A stretch of DNA of 64,000 bases, from the NCBI RefSeq assembly GCF_020524905.1, contig NZ_JAIVKI010000013.1, positions 62,001 through 126,000 on the forward strand, read 5' to 3'. The position numbers and the translations under genes were made by a program. Shown here piece by piece: positions 25,513 to 35,362 of the stretch. The notes under the pieces were generated by a model. That model ran no database searches and was not told the origin of the DNA. It saw nothing but the letters and a program-made list of their open reading frames with translations. Within the stretch, counting starts at the first letter, position 1; each line of letters starts with the position of its first letter. This DNA comes from Microbulbifer variabilis (GTDB lineage Bacteria > Pseudomonadota > Gammaproteobacteria > Pseudomonadales > Cellvibrionaceae).

Positions 25513-28500
25513 TTACTGGCCGGAAACCGCTTCACCCGATTCCAACACCTCTGGTTCTGGCGGTAGGGGCACAATGTTCTGCAGATACTCACCAGCTTCC
25601 TCGGCGCGTGCATAACGGGCCGGCATCAGACCGGCAAGCTTTCCGATACTCTTGTCGACCCAAGGGTTGTAGATACCCACCCCGAGCAGCTCAACATTTT
25701 TCTCATGTACAGAAATCGCTTTTTCCTCGAAGGGATAAATTTGATCCTCCAGAGCCAGCTCATACTCCTCCAGCTCAAGCGCACTTAAATTGCCTGGGCG
25801 CTCAGACTCTTTCAGGGACACACTGAAGTGCAGATAAATTTCCGCGAGGTAGTAGGTAGCCGCAGCAGTCACATCCGCCACCTTGTAGTCGATCAGGGCT
25901 GAGAAATCGCTGATCGCCTTTTTCATGCGCTTGCGCTTCAGATTCAGGTTCTGCTCGATGGGCTTCACCAGCGCCACCTGGGTAAAGGCTTCATAACTGG
26001 GCTGCGCCAGTTGAAGTGCGGCGTTACCGGCCAAGTAGCGGGTGCGATCACTGCGCTGGGAGCCGCCGCGCAACTCAATGCGCACCATCTCGCGCAGTTC
26101 CTGCGTGTAGCGTTTTTGCTGGCCGGAGGATTTATAGATATCGGCGATCTTCTGCCGCGTTTCCAGAGCCGGTTCCATAGGATTGGGGAACAGCTTGACG
26201 TAACGGCGCAATACCGCCAGGGCTCTGTCACTATCTTTGGCGGCACTGTAGAGATCCGCCGCCTGAGTCAGGGCTTCGCGACGAATTTCTTCATCCTCAG
26301 ATTCTCGCTCAATACGCTCAAATTCTGCGGCCGCCAACAAGAGCTCTCCGCTCTCCTGATAGACCACCGCCAGTTTCTTGGTGACATCTTTGGCCAGTTC
26401 GTGTTCGGGGAAATTCCTGCGGAAGCTGTTCAGCACCGAGGCAGCCTGGGTCCAATCCTTGAGCACAATCAGGGAGGCGGCGGCATCGTACTCAGCCGTA
26501 GCCAATAAAGTCGCCCCCGGAGCCGCAGCGCGAATTCGCAGGAAGTGGCCGGCAGCGGTGGCATGGTCCTCTTGCTTGCGCGCCATATCGCCCTGCTGGT
26601 AAATGGACGCGGCCAGGTTATCGACTAACCCCGCACGATCTTTGGCATCAGCCGCAGTGAGATTTAGCGTTTCCCCATAGGCTACTTCCGCATCGGCATA
26701 GGCCTGGGTATCAAAGGAACCGTGGGCCACCAACATCCAGGCGGAGCGACGAATTTCCTGCTCTGCCGCAGGGAATTTCTCCAGCAGCTGGCGGCCATTT
26801 TCGATCACTGGCGTATAGTCTTTAAGACCATACAATTCTTCTACCGCACCCAGCATCACCTGCGGCGCCTTGGCATGCTGCGCAAAAGTATCGGCAAACG
26901 TTAAGGAGGAACGAATAATTTCCCGCAACAGCGGCGCGCGCTGGTCTGCGCTCGCCTCTTTCAAGTTGTTGGCTAGGTGTTCACGGTAAGCATAAACCGC
27001 AGCGTAGCCCGCTTCACTGGAGTCCTTGTGGGCGGGATATTCGTAGGCGGTGCGCTCATATTCCAGTGCGGCATTGTGAAAATCACGATTTTCCAGCATC
27101 AAACCGGCGAGCTGGTAGTTCATTTCCGGCGCGCGCTCGGTTTCACGGAAGGACTGTAGATAGCGGCGATACCAGTGAATGGCCTCGCGGTAGTGCTCGC
27201 CTTTCTTATCCTTCAACTTCTTATTCTGGTAGGCAGCGTGATAGTGGCCAGCCAAGTCGATCAGGTTGGCCTGTAGAAATTCAACCACCTCGCCGAATTC
27301 ATTGATATCGAATACGGTCCAGTATTCGGCATTGAGAGCGTAGGTATTGACGAAGGTTTTCTTCGCCTCAAGCACCAGCTTGGGAAATCCACCCTTGCTG
27401 TAAATATCGATGACGCGAATAGAAAAATCCGCGGAAACTTTGTGCAGTGGATTCCGCTCCACAAAAGCGATGTAGGATTTCGCCGAATCCTGGTAGCGGC
27501 GTTTGTCCAGGTAGTATTCACCCAGGTGGCTATACACCAGGTATTCATACTGACGCGCGCCCTTGCGGGAGAAATAATCGACAATGGAATCCGGCCCCTC
27601 CATATAAGAGAAACTCAGACTCACCACGCGGAAAGTATCATCCACATGTTTGCGTTCAACCGTATTGGTCTGCTGGTCGAAATCGTAACCTTGAGAAACT
27701 TTGTAGTCGAGCATGGCCACGTAATCATCCAGTGCCATCTCGTACATATCCTGTTTAAACAGGGACCATCCGCGCTTATATAAGGCCAATTCGTAAAAAC
27801 TGGAAATCTCGCCGATCGTAATTACCCGACCATAGGCCTCTTCTGCATCCAGGTATTTTTTACGGGTAAAGTGGTATTCACCCAGGCGAAACCAGGCCTC
27901 ATCGATATGGCGTGAGTCTGGATACTTGGCCACCAGCTGGCGCAACACATCCACTGCGGCATCAATTTGCCCAGCTTCTTCGTAGGCACGGGAGAGCTGG
28001 TACATTACCTGGTCATTGCGGTCGTAGAGGGGATATTTTTTCAGCAGCTTAAGATACAGCGCGATCGCCTCACGAGCATTGGCTGACATCAGCGCTTCCG
28101 GGTCCTCTTCGAGCACCTGTAGCGGGGTAGTATCCGCTGCAATATCGACACTGCTGCTAGCACGGGCTTCGAAATCCGCATCGGATTCCACCCTGCCATT
28201 CTGCTCTGCGGCAACTTCTTGTTCCTGTTGTTGCTGTACCTGTTGTTCTTGTACTTTGGCCACAGGCGCAGCAAATCCTGTGGGAGCCTCCAGGGTATTT
28301 TCTTCAGGTACTTCTGGTGCATCGATGGCGATCACAGCACCGCTCCCAGCAGCCGCAACACCGTCGATAGCGGCATCTTCGGCCCGGTGCGCCTGCTTGA
28401 TTTTCAGGTCGGCAATACGACGCATCGCCTCGGGAGTGAGTTTAGACTCTGGGGTTTCCTGCAAGTAGCGCTGGTAACTGGCCAGGGCCTTCTCCAGGCT

Positions 28501-28707
28501 TCCGTCGATATATTCTTCTTTGATCTGAATATCGACATTCTGCAGACTGCCAATGGTCTTGCCGCTGTTAACCGCACAGGCGTTGAGCAACAAAACTGCC
28601 GCAGCTAATGCACAGTGTTGCAGCGCAACCGGAGGCTTACACCTTGTCGCAATTGGCTCAATAACAGCTTTAATGGAGAGTTTTACGCGCTTGGTTATGG
28701 GTTTCAC
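25513..28707 (-). CDS. Large TPR-repeat lipoprotein (1064 residues)
   Basis: It starts with GTG at 28707 inside the stop of the preceding gene (GTGA). A long basic n-region precedes a hydrophobic core and a lipobox (AAAVLLLNAC, Cys44), so it is probably lipidated. After a Gln-rich low-complexity stretch (around residues 150-170) come many TPR/Sel1-like helical repeats typical of outer-membrane-attached periplasmic scaffolds, e.g. QVMYQLSRAYEEAGQIDAAV, EAWFRLGEYHFTRKKYLDAE and YLVYSHLGEYYLDKRRYQDS. Architecture and place recall the very large TPR protein AgmU/GltD of Myxococcus. It likely serves as a periplasmic scaffold joining the ExbBD/AgmX motor to outer-membrane parts. This is inference. 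Confidence 0.85.
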   Translation of the reverse strand: MKPITKRVKLSIKAVIEPIATRCKPPVALQHCALAAAVLLLNACAVNSGKTIGSLQNVDIQIKEEYIDGSLEKALASYQRYLQETPESKLTPEAMRRIADLKIKQAHRAEDAAIDGVAAAGSGAVIAIDAPEVPEENTLEAPTGFAAPVAKVQEQQVQQQQEQEVAAEQNGRVESDADFEARASSSVDIAADTTPLQVLEEDPEALMSANAREAIALYLKLLKKYPLYDRNDQVMYQLSRAYEEAGQIDAAVDVLRQLVAKYPDSRHIDEAWFRLGEYHFTRKKYLDAEEAYGRVITIGEISSFYELALYKRGWSLFKQDMYEMALDDYVAMLDYKVSQGYDFDQQTNTVERKHVDDTFRVVSLSFSYMEGPDSIVDYFSRKGARQYEYLVYSHLGEYYLDKRRYQDSAKSYIAFVERNPLHKVSADFSIRVIDIYSKGGFPKLVLEAKKTFVNTYALNAEYWTVFDINEFGEVVEFLQANLIDLAGHYHAAYQNKKLKDKKGEHYREAIHWYRRYLQSFRETERAPEMNYQLAGLMLENRDFHNAALEYERTAYEYPAHKDSSEAGYAAVYAYREHLANNLKEASADQRAPLLREIIRSSLTFADTFAQHAKAPQVMLGAVEELYGLKDYTPVIENGRQLLEKFPAAEQEIRRSAWMLVAHGSFDTQAYADAEVAYGETLNLTAADAKDRAGLVDNLAASIYQQGDMARKQEDHATAAGHFLRIRAAAPGATLLATAEYDAAASLIVLKDWTQAASVLNSFRRNFPEHELAKDVTKKLAVVYQESGELLLAAAEFERIERESEDEEIRREALTQAADLYSAAKDSDRALAVLRRYVKLFPNPMEPALETRQKIADIYKSSGQQKRYTQELREMVRIELRGGSQRSDRTRYLAGNAALQLAQPSYEAFTQVALVKPIEQNLNLKRKRMKKAISDFSALIDYKVADVTAAATYYLAEIYLHFSVSLKESERPGNLSALELEEYELALEDQIYPFEEKAISVHEKNVELLGVGIYNPWVDKSIGKLAGLMPARYARAEEAGEYLQNIVPLPPEPEVLESGEAVSGQ

Positions 28708-30833
28708 GCTTTATCCCCCTCAATCTCTGGAGCTTCCGATTCGGCAGGACTGTTCTCTGGAGGAGTTACCGTCTGGGTCTCGCTGTGTGGCTCAACTTCG
28801 TCCGGCTCCTGCAGATTGTTTTCAGTTTCTGATGCTTCCATTTCGGGAGGGTTGTGCTCTGGAAGAGTTTCCGGCTGAGCTTCGCGGTGCTGCTCAATCT
28901 TGCGCTCATCCTCGCGCTGTTCCTGCAGCTCGTTGGCACGGTCATAACTATCGGCCAGAGCGAAGCGCGCTTTAATCTGGTAGCTTTCCAACTGGCTGCG
29001 ACGGCGCTCTAATTCTTCAACGGCGAGCGCTTCCAACATGCTGCCCTGGCGGGCCATCAGCATCTCCAGACGCTGCTGTGCAGCGTGAATTTGCGCACGC
29101 AGACGCTGGATATTCTTGTTGTAACCGGTGTAGCTATGGGTGGCCGCCTGACGACTGCGCACATAGGAACGATAAATTGTTTGCAGTTTTTCGATCTCAA
29201 TATTGAGTTCCTGCAAATGCCTGTAAGCCTCTGTGAGACGCTGGTGATACTCGGTAGAGAGACGCAAATCCAAAATACCCTGCAAGCGCGCCAGGCGGCT
29301 GCGGGTTTCCTCGGTAAAACCTTTGGGATTGCGCGAGATCTCCTTGTGCAGCTGCAACAGCTGCAGGCGAGCTTCCTGCTCATCGGCGGTAGCGAGATAT
29401 TCGGGGCGACGGGAAACCAGCATCTGTTCGATACGATTGGAAAACTGATCGCGCTGTTCCATACGCAACTTGATACGCGCATCCAGCGCACGGAATTTTT
29501 CGTCTAACTGTGGCAGCAGGGGCTCGTAGTAAGCTCGACGGGCACTGATAATATCTTCATAAGCGGTCAGGCTTTTAAGCCACTCTTTATTGCGCTCGAA
29601 GAGATCATTGAGATCGCGATAATTGCGCAGGAATTCCTGATAATCATTGGAGGCCATCAGATCAAGGAGATAATGGGTCTCCGGCGCCTCCGGCAGATTG
29701 CGCAAAGCCACCACCCAGTTTTGCACCTGGGTAGCCTCTTTACGGCGTAGCGCTTCGAGAAACTTTCCCTGGCGAATACTATTGATAGAAGCCGTCAGCG
29801 TATCGATTTCACGGCCAAAAGCATCCAAGGCGCGGCCGTAATTAATGGCTGCCGTACTGTGTACATCCAGCTTGCCGTAGGCATAAGGCACCGCCAACAT
29901 CACTTCCTGAACCGCCTCATTAGTGCCCTTACGGTTCTGCAAGATTCTCCAGGGCACCAGGGCGCGATCATATCGGCCCGCACGAGCCTCCACCCAGCCA
30001 GCACCGAGCAGTGCTCGATTGGAGAAAGGCCCCTCGAGATTGACTCGATCAAAATAGGGGCGCGCCAACTCCAGCTCGCCGGCCTCCATTAAGTGTGAGC
30101 CCAGCAAGAGGTTGGTCTTGTCATACAGCGCTTGGTCGACGGGGTTGCTACTGCGGCGCTTGCCCAGAGTCGTCAGCTCAAGCACACCGCGGGCTTCCTC
30201 ACCGGACTTCAACTGGGCGATACCCAGGTTGAACTCCACAAAGCCGTCCAGGGATTCCTCACCTTTTAAATCTTTAAGCAGCTCAACTGCTTCTTCGAGA
30301 CGCCCCAATTCCATAAATACCCGCGCACGCAGGAACTGCTCATCGGCGCGTACCCGCAGGGGTACCCTGCCCTCAATCATTTCCAGTGCGTGCAGAGCAT
30401 TGAGGGGCTGCTGTTTGTGATAGTGAATCTTAGCCAGGCGATAGGCAGCCTCATTACGCACTTCCTGAGAAACGTTGCCTTTCAGCACCGCCTCAATCGC
30501 ACGGCCCGCTTCCCGGTGCATACGATAGGAAAGCTCCAGGTCGCCCACAGAAAATTCCGCCTGCCCCAAATGCGTACTGAATGGGTCCAGCTCTGGCTCA
30601 TCCAGGCGGTGGTACTGGGCCAACTCATTATCCAGGGCCACAATAGCATCGAAGTAATTTTCCTGATGGGCGTAATACATGGCCGCACCAAAAAACAAAT
30701 CGCGCAGCTCCTCTTTCTCATCATCGGCCTGAGCGGCACTGGAGAGCAGAGAGAAGCTACAGAGGGTGAAGCTGAGGGCACGCAGGCTGACCCCAGCGAC
30801 GCCAGAAAATGCGGACAGCAGTGGGATGCGCAT
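28704..30833 (-). CDS. Periplasmic TPR/coiled-coil protein with acidic repeat tail
   Basis: 709 residues. The signal peptide runs to about AAQA/DD (residue 36). The N-terminal half has TPR-like helical pairs (FFGAAMYYAHQENYFDAIVA, FVEFNLGIAQLKSGEEARGV). The middle, from about 390 to 620, is a long charged coiled coil (RIKLRMEQRDQFSNRIEQML onward). The C-terminal 70 residues are acidic and Pro-rich, with two imperfect copies of a unit (ETLPEHNPPEMEASETENN and QTVTPPENSPAESEAPEIEG). It starts 2 bp after the upstream gene and overlaps the next by 4 bp. It is probably a periplasmic rod or spacer of the complex. No enzyme motif is seen. Confidence 0.82.
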   Translation of the reverse strand: MRIPLLSAFSGVAGVSLRALSFTLCSFSLLSSAAQADDEKEELRDLFFGAAMYYAHQENYFDAIVALDNELAQYHRLDEPELDPFSTHLGQAEFSVGDLELSYRMHREAGRAIEAVLKGNVSQEVRNEAAYRLAKIHYHKQQPLNALHALEMIEGRVPLRVRADEQFLRARVFMELGRLEEAVELLKDLKGEESLDGFVEFNLGIAQLKSGEEARGVLELTTLGKRRSSNPVDQALYDKTNLLLGSHLMEAGELELARPYFDRVNLEGPFSNRALLGAGWVEARAGRYDRALVPWRILQNRKGTNEAVQEVMLAVPYAYGKLDVHSTAAINYGRALDAFGREIDTLTASINSIRQGKFLEALRRKEATQVQNWVVALRNLPEAPETHYLLDLMASNDYQEFLRNYRDLNDLFERNKEWLKSLTAYEDIISARRAYYEPLLPQLDEKFRALDARIKLRMEQRDQFSNRIEQMLVSRRPEYLATADEQEARLQLLQLHKEISRNPKGFTEETRSRLARLQGILDLRLSTEYHQRLTEAYRHLQELNIEIEKLQTIYRSYVRSRQAATHSYTGYNKNIQRLRAQIHAAQQRLEMLMARQGSMLEALAVEELERRRSQLESYQIKARFALADSYDRANELQEQREDERKIEQHREAQPETLPEHNPPEMEASETENNLQEPDEVEPHSETQTVTPPENSPAESEAPEIEGDKA

Positions 30834-30835
30834 GA

Positions 30836-31345
30836 TTACCAGTCCTTGAAGTTAATCTCGGACTCGGTTCCGGAAATCCTGATTTCAACAAACTTGGGCC
30901 CCACTGCCTTATCGATCTGGTAGGAGGCATTGGCCTGATAATCTTTACCGGAAGGGGTCTTACCGATAAAACGCACCTGCAACGGGTGCGCACCCGCCTG
31001 CACATTGCCGGTATAAATTTTTTGCACCCCACCCTTCTGCAGAGATTCAATTTCGCGATAGGTGTAGAGGTGGTGTGCAACGATCTCCCCATTGAGCGTA
31101 ATCTCTACAGATTCCAGCTCAAATGGCTTTTCATCGGCAACAGAAACAAACAGGGCCACCTGGGTATTTGAGGGAAACAACAGTTTCTCTTCCAACTGTG
31201 CCAAAGTCGCGGTGAGGTCGATTACGTCTTTTTTGACATCCTGGATCTGTTCATCCAAACCACGGATATCATCTCGGCTGACATCCTGCGCATTCACTGC
31301 GACTGCCAATAAAAGAAGGAGAGTTACCTGCAAAATTCTGAACAT
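30836..31345 (-). CDS. Small periplasmic protein, first gene of the TPR/ExbB operon
   Basis: About 169 residues from the ATG at 31345, which has GAGGTAGG just upstream; the frame extends 66 bp further but without a better start. The signal peptide MFRILQVTLLLLLAVAVNAQ is followed by a short coiled coil (DDIRGLDEQIQDVKKDVID) and a beta-rich domain. That domain has phrases such as FELESVEITLNGEIVAHHLY and HPLQVRFIGKTPSGKDYQ, resembling a beta-sandwich. I do not recognise a named family. As the first gene of a tightly packed nine-gene run it is likely a subunit of the same machine. Confidence 0.8.
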   Translation of the reverse strand: MFRILQVTLLLLLAVAVNAQDVSRDDIRGLDEQIQDVKKDVIDLTATLAQLEEKLLFPSNTQVALFVSVADEKPFELESVEITLNGEIVAHHLYTYREIESLQKGGVQKIYTGNVQAGAHPLQVRFIGKTPSGKDYQANASYQIDKAVGPKFVEIRISGTESEINFKDW

Positions 31346-31819
31346 GTGGCCTACCTCTGACCCAATCCTTATCAATGAAAACCAGCGATGTGCAAGCCCC
31401 TTATGGGCCACATTGAAGTGCCTGAAAACAGGGACCTTTCAGCCAGCGGCATTGTAGTGAATACAGAAATGGGCAGATGTGAGGGAAGTCAAATCTAGGG
31501 AAACCGGCCGTTGTTAATTTTCAACGCAGAGAAGTTGCAATCTGAGGTAATTATGTGAGGCAAGTCTCATAACCTCTCAATTAAAGCCGGAAATTGATGG
31601 CAATTATTTTACAGATACATTGGGAGAAACTATCTCTCTTCAGTAACAGGGCTCTATAAAATTTTAAAAAAACAGGAATGCAATCGATAGGCATTGATCA
31701 ACTGCGCCCGAGGATAAGAAGATAACTAGTGAGAAGTTATAAGTCGGTGGCAGCCATACCCAAACATCAGGGTATGACTGACATCTTAGCGAAAAAGCAA
31801 CGTTAAAGAATCCAGCGCA
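31346..31819. other. Intergenic region with operon promoter expected; hairpin at 31755-31776
   Basis: 474 bp with no credible gene. It must contain the promoter of the 28-kb minus-strand operon, but I see no certain boxes. At 31755-31776 CATACCC and GGGTATG form a 7-bp stem (extended to 11 bp with one mismatch), 44 bp after the stop of the oxidoreductase gene, without a T-run; it is possibly a weak terminator or mRNA 3' end. Confidence 0.5.
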
Positions 31820-32833
31820 TCAACCGCTATTCGCCAGTGAAATAACCACTTTGCCTTTTGCTCGCTTGGTGTTGAGGTAAGAGAAGGCTGCCAGGCTCTG
31901 CTCGAACGGATATATCCTGTCGACGACCGGATGAATTATCTTGTCCTGATACAGGGCCCCCAACTCATTGAGCTGGGCACCATTCGCCTGCATGATGACC
32001 ATACGATAAAATGCGCTCTTCTCTTTCGCCAGCTTCAATATCGGGAGCGATTTCAGGCCGATCAACTTGCGCAACAACCAGTTAATACCCAACTCCCTCG
32101 CCGTCTGCGGGTCCACTACCCCTGCGATAGATACTACCCTGCCACCTTTCTTCAAGACTTTGAAAGCGTCTAATGTGTATTGTTTACCGAGGGTGTCATA
32201 AACCACATCGATATCAGACAGCAGTTCCAGGTAGTTTTCTTTTTTGTAATCGATAACCTGATCCGCTCCAAGCTTACGCACCCATTCCACATTGGCACTA
32301 CTGGTTGTCGTAATCACATAAGCGCCGTAAGCCTTAGCGAGCTGAATAGCCATAGAGCCAATGCCACCGGAGCCCGCATGAATCAATACTTTCTCCCCCT
32401 TTTTCAAACCCGCAACTTGAATCAGGGCCTGGTACGAAGTCAGCCCCACCAGGGGGATGCTTGCAGCCTCTTCATGAGTGAGATTGTTGGGCTTTTTCGC
32501 CAAGTGAGAAGCATCCACTACCAGATACTGGGCAAGAGTTCCTACATGATCCTCCCCCACCCTAGCGAAGACCTCTTCACCGGACTGATATTGGGAGACC
32601 CCATTACCCACAGAGACCACCTCACCACTTAGATCACGGCCGATACCCACTGGTAGATTGAGCTTCTTCACAGCTTTCATTTCACCGCGCATCACCATCA
32701 GATCTATGGGGTTGATACTCGCTGCATTTATTTTAATCAGCACCTCGCCAGCACCCGGCTCAGGTACATTGACCTCTTGAAATGCTAGGCTGCTGTCGAT
32801 ATCACCATACTGAGTAATTTTGAGTGCTTTCAT
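31820..32833 (-). CDS. NADP-dependent zinc-independent alcohol dehydrogenase/quinone oxidoreductase-like protein
   Basis: 337 residues, the normal length for medium-chain dehydrogenase/reductases of the quinone-oxidoreductase subgroup. Seen: a GroES-like N-terminal domain (INAASINPIDLMVMRGEMK), a nucleotide-binding motif in VLIHAGSGGIGSMAIQLAKA, and the phrase NLTHEEAASIPLVGLTSYQAL typical of this family. The zinc ligands of true alcohol dehydrogenases are absent. It likely reduces quinones or alpha,beta-unsaturated carbonyls with NADPH. It is divergent from a LysR regulator across 147 bp, a usual arrangement in which the regulator controls the oxidoreductase in response to an electrophile. 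Confidence 0.9.
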   Translation of the reverse strand: MKALKITQYGDIDSSLAFQEVNVPEPGAGEVLIKINAASINPIDLMVMRGEMKAVKKLNLPVGIGRDLSGEVVSVGNGVSQYQSGEEVFARVGEDHVGTLAQYLVVDASHLAKKPNNLTHEEAASIPLVGLTSYQALIQVAGLKKGEKVLIHAGSGGIGSMAIQLAKAYGAYVITTTSSANVEWVRKLGADQVIDYKKENYLELLSDIDVVYDTLGKQYTLDAFKVLKKGGRVVSIAGVVDPQTARELGINWLLRKLIGLKSLPILKLAKEKSAFYRMVIMQANGAQLNELGALYQDKIIHPVVDRIYPFEQSLAAFSYLNTKRAKGKVVISLANSG

Positions 32834-32980
32834 TAGTCCCTCTAGTCATCTGTTCAGGAATGATGGTGATAGTGCCCCCTAGCCCGCTTATGAAACAGTG
32901 AGCATCCGGTGGAAGTCTTTTGTCTTTCTGGCAATAATGAAAGGGAGACAGCCGTATGACGTGTCGAAAATAGAGGTTTT
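32834..32980. promoter_or_regulatory. Divergent promoter region, oxidoreductase/LysR regulator
   Basis: 147 bp between two divergent genes. LysR proteins normally bind such a region at T-N11-A half-sites; I have not assigned a specific site. Confidence 0.5.
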
Positions 32981-33889
32981 ATGGACAAAATCAGGGCATT
33001 GCGCTACTTCAAACGTGTGGCAGAACTATGCAGTTTTACTGCCGTAGCCGAGGAGTTTGATGTGCCGGCCTCCTCTATCTCCCGACGGGTACGGGATCTG
33101 GAGCAGTCCTTGGGAGTAGAGTTATTGCAACGCAGCACCCGCAAGGTGGAGGTTACCGAGCTGGGCAAACTTTACTATTCCATGACCAGTGAAGCCATTC
33201 GCCAACTGGAGCAAGCCGACGAACTGGTGAGCCAAACCTTCGAGGCACCGAGTGGGTTGATCCGTATCAGCTGCCTGCCCTCTTATGGGGAACAACACCT
33301 GACACCCCTGCTGGAAGAATTCGCCCAGCGTTACCCCAAAATTGTTTTTGATCTGCACTACAGCGACGACCTTGCCCAGCTGGGCAAAGACCCAGTGGAT
33401 ATCGCCATACGCGGAGGCTATGCCCCCGACGAGCATGTCATCGCCAAGCGCCTATCCAAGAACGAATTCTCACTCACCGCCACGCCAGAGTACCTAAACG
33501 CCCTGGGGCAAGAGTTTCCGCTGAACATACAAGCTATCGAGTCTGCCCAAGCCCTGCAGTACCGCGGCCCCAGAGGCCCTATAGACTGGCACTATTTCGA
33601 TGGTGATCACTGGAAGCCACTAAAACTATCCACCCACATGATAAGCAATAACGGTAAGGCCCTGCTGGCTGCAGCACTGAATCACCGCGGCATGTTCTGT
33701 GTACCTTCATGGAGTATTTGTGAGTACCTGGAATCTGGGGAATTGGTACAGGTACCTACCCAAGGGCAGGTTTCCGTTAGCCCCGGGGGCGATATTGGCA
33801 TTTTTCTACTTTATGAGCGCAGCAAATACCAAATACCTAAAATTAAATTATGTGTGGATTATATTTGTGAGCATTTACAGCACAATTAA
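32981..33889 (+). CDS. LysR-family transcriptional regulator
   Basis: 302 residues. The winged helix-turn-helix occupies about residues 1-60 (ALRYFKRVAELCSFTAVAEE then SSISRRVRDLEQSLGVELLQ). A substrate-binding domain follows from about 90, with the CrgA/DmlR-type phrase APSGLIRISCLPSYGEQHL and VDIAIRGGYAPDEHVIAKRL. Length and order are standard. It lies head-to-head with the NADP oxidoreductase gene, so it probably regulates that gene and itself. The 3' side opens into an AT-rich gene-poor stretch. Confidence 0.92.
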   Translation: MDKIRALRYFKRVAELCSFTAVAEEFDVPASSISRRVRDLEQSLGVELLQRSTRKVEVTELGKLYYSMTSEAIRQLEQADELVSQTFEAPSGLIRISCLPSYGEQHLTPLLEEFAQRYPKIVFDLHYSDDLAQLGKDPVDIAIRGGYAPDEHVIAKRLSKNEFSLTATPEYLNALGQEFPLNIQAIESAQALQYRGPRGPIDWHYFDGDHWKPLKLSTHMISNNGKALLAAALNHRGMFCVPSWSICEYLESGELVQVPTQGQVSVSPGGDIGIFLLYERSKYQIPKIKLCVDYICEHLQHN

Positions 33890-34692
33890 GAGCAAGCTGA
33901 AGAAACATCACGCTATAGAGATGAATATTACTGTCAATTATCTAGTACCAAACCCTATTAAAATATAAGGCACTCTATTCATTGGCAGGCACTCTGAATT
34001 ATATCAACATCCCATTTCCTTAACCAATTATTTGATCGAACTATGTATGTAATTCTCATCTCAACAGAGTAATTGGTAACGTCGATCAAACTGAATATTC
34101 TAGAGCCTTAAAATTTTATATCGCAAGGAAAGATCTATGGGGCCAGATTGGAACCACACTAACAAGGAAAAAATTCTCTAGCCCTCCATTTTCACTGCCT
34201 TAGACGTTCATTTGCACTTAAAATAGCATTTCAAAATGTCAATTGCTTTATATACAAGTAGATCAATACAAAGGCTATGAACTGCAAACAATTAGATGAT
34301 GTTTGTGATCTTTAAGTTCAGGCAAACCCCTTAAAGAGATTGCGAAAATCAGTAAAAAATATGGTAAAGAAACGTATCAAGAAAAAGTGCTGGAAAATCC
34401 AAAAAATCATGAAGTAAATAATGAACCTTAAGAAATATCTTAGTCATCATAAAAAATGGATTGAATCCCCAGAGAGCCTTTCCACCTTATTAACCTTTCA
34501 GTAGTAGATGTAAACCCAATGACAATCCAGAATGCTTTAGAGGTAAATTATATGGTAACTCGACATTCGAAAAAAGGAAATAAATTCTGCACCTAAATCA
34601 GACACAATTTAGGAGAAAAATTATTTAAATATAGTAATAAATAGACCTCCTGAGTTAAAATGGGCCTAGACCATTATCCATATAGAAATGTT
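33890..34692. other. AT-rich gene-poor stretch
   Basis: About 800 bp of AT-rich sequence with only short interrupted frames on both strands. No conserved motif, RNA gene or terminator with a clear stem was found. It may be degraded accessory DNA. Confidence 0.5.
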
Positions 34693-35088
34693 ATGCAAAC
34701 CATTATAACTCTAACCATCGCACTTCTATCCAACTCAAGCACAGCTACTCAGAGTACACCTGAAATCCTTAAGATGTATGAGCACTTTACCCTGTCTAGC
34801 GCCGCAGCGGGTAAGTGTTACAAGCCTACAGAGCAGGAGCCAGCTCTATTTCTAGCCAATTATGAGCTGGTCACTCGAATGTCCTCCCAATATATTAAAA
34901 ATAAAAAGCCGAGCCTCACGGACAAGCAGGCCTCATAGATACTCATTGATGCAGGCAAGCGAGCAACCGACATGGTATATAGGGAAATAGAAGAGGCAAG
35001 CTGCACGAGCCCCAAGATTCAAGATCTTATTAAGCAATTTAAGGTGCAATCCGCTTGGAAGCCCGGCAAACAACCTTCAGGCAAGTAA
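34693..35088 (+). pseudogene. Small secreted protein gene interrupted by an in-frame TAG
   Basis: From ATG 34693 the frame gives a signal peptide (MQTIITLTIALLSNSSTATQ) and runs to TAG at 34936-34938. The same frame then stays open, with sensible composition, for 49 more codons (IDAGKRATDMVYREIEEASC, then SPKIQDLIKQFKVQSAW) to TAA at 35086-35088. The joined product would be about 130 residues, one Cys on each side of the stop (GKCYKP and EASCTS) suggesting a disulphide in the intact protein. I do not recognise the family. A single nonsense mutation (or base error) is the simplest reading, since there is no sign of frameshift. Confidence 0.6.
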
Positions 35089-35362
35089 TCATGAAAGGAT
35101 AATTGGTACTAACGATCAATATCAGACGATATCTCCTAGCTAAGAGATCGTTAACATACGACAATAGCCTGAATGTCCACTCCCCAAAGGATAGCTTTAA
35201 CAATATAATTGTTACCTAGACCTTAAAGGGAAATAAATCTTACTATTCAACAATAGGAAACACAGGCAAGTCGATATTAATAAATCTATTAACTTTCAAC
35301 AAGCTTAGGCCTGTGTATGTTTACCCTATCTACTTCGTCAATTTTATAGAAAAGGATTTCCC

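Noticed and set aside
34936-34938. TAG considered as recoded (pyrrolysine or read-through)
   Set aside because: No downstream recoding element is seen and the setting is gene-decay DNA; nonsense mutation is simpler.
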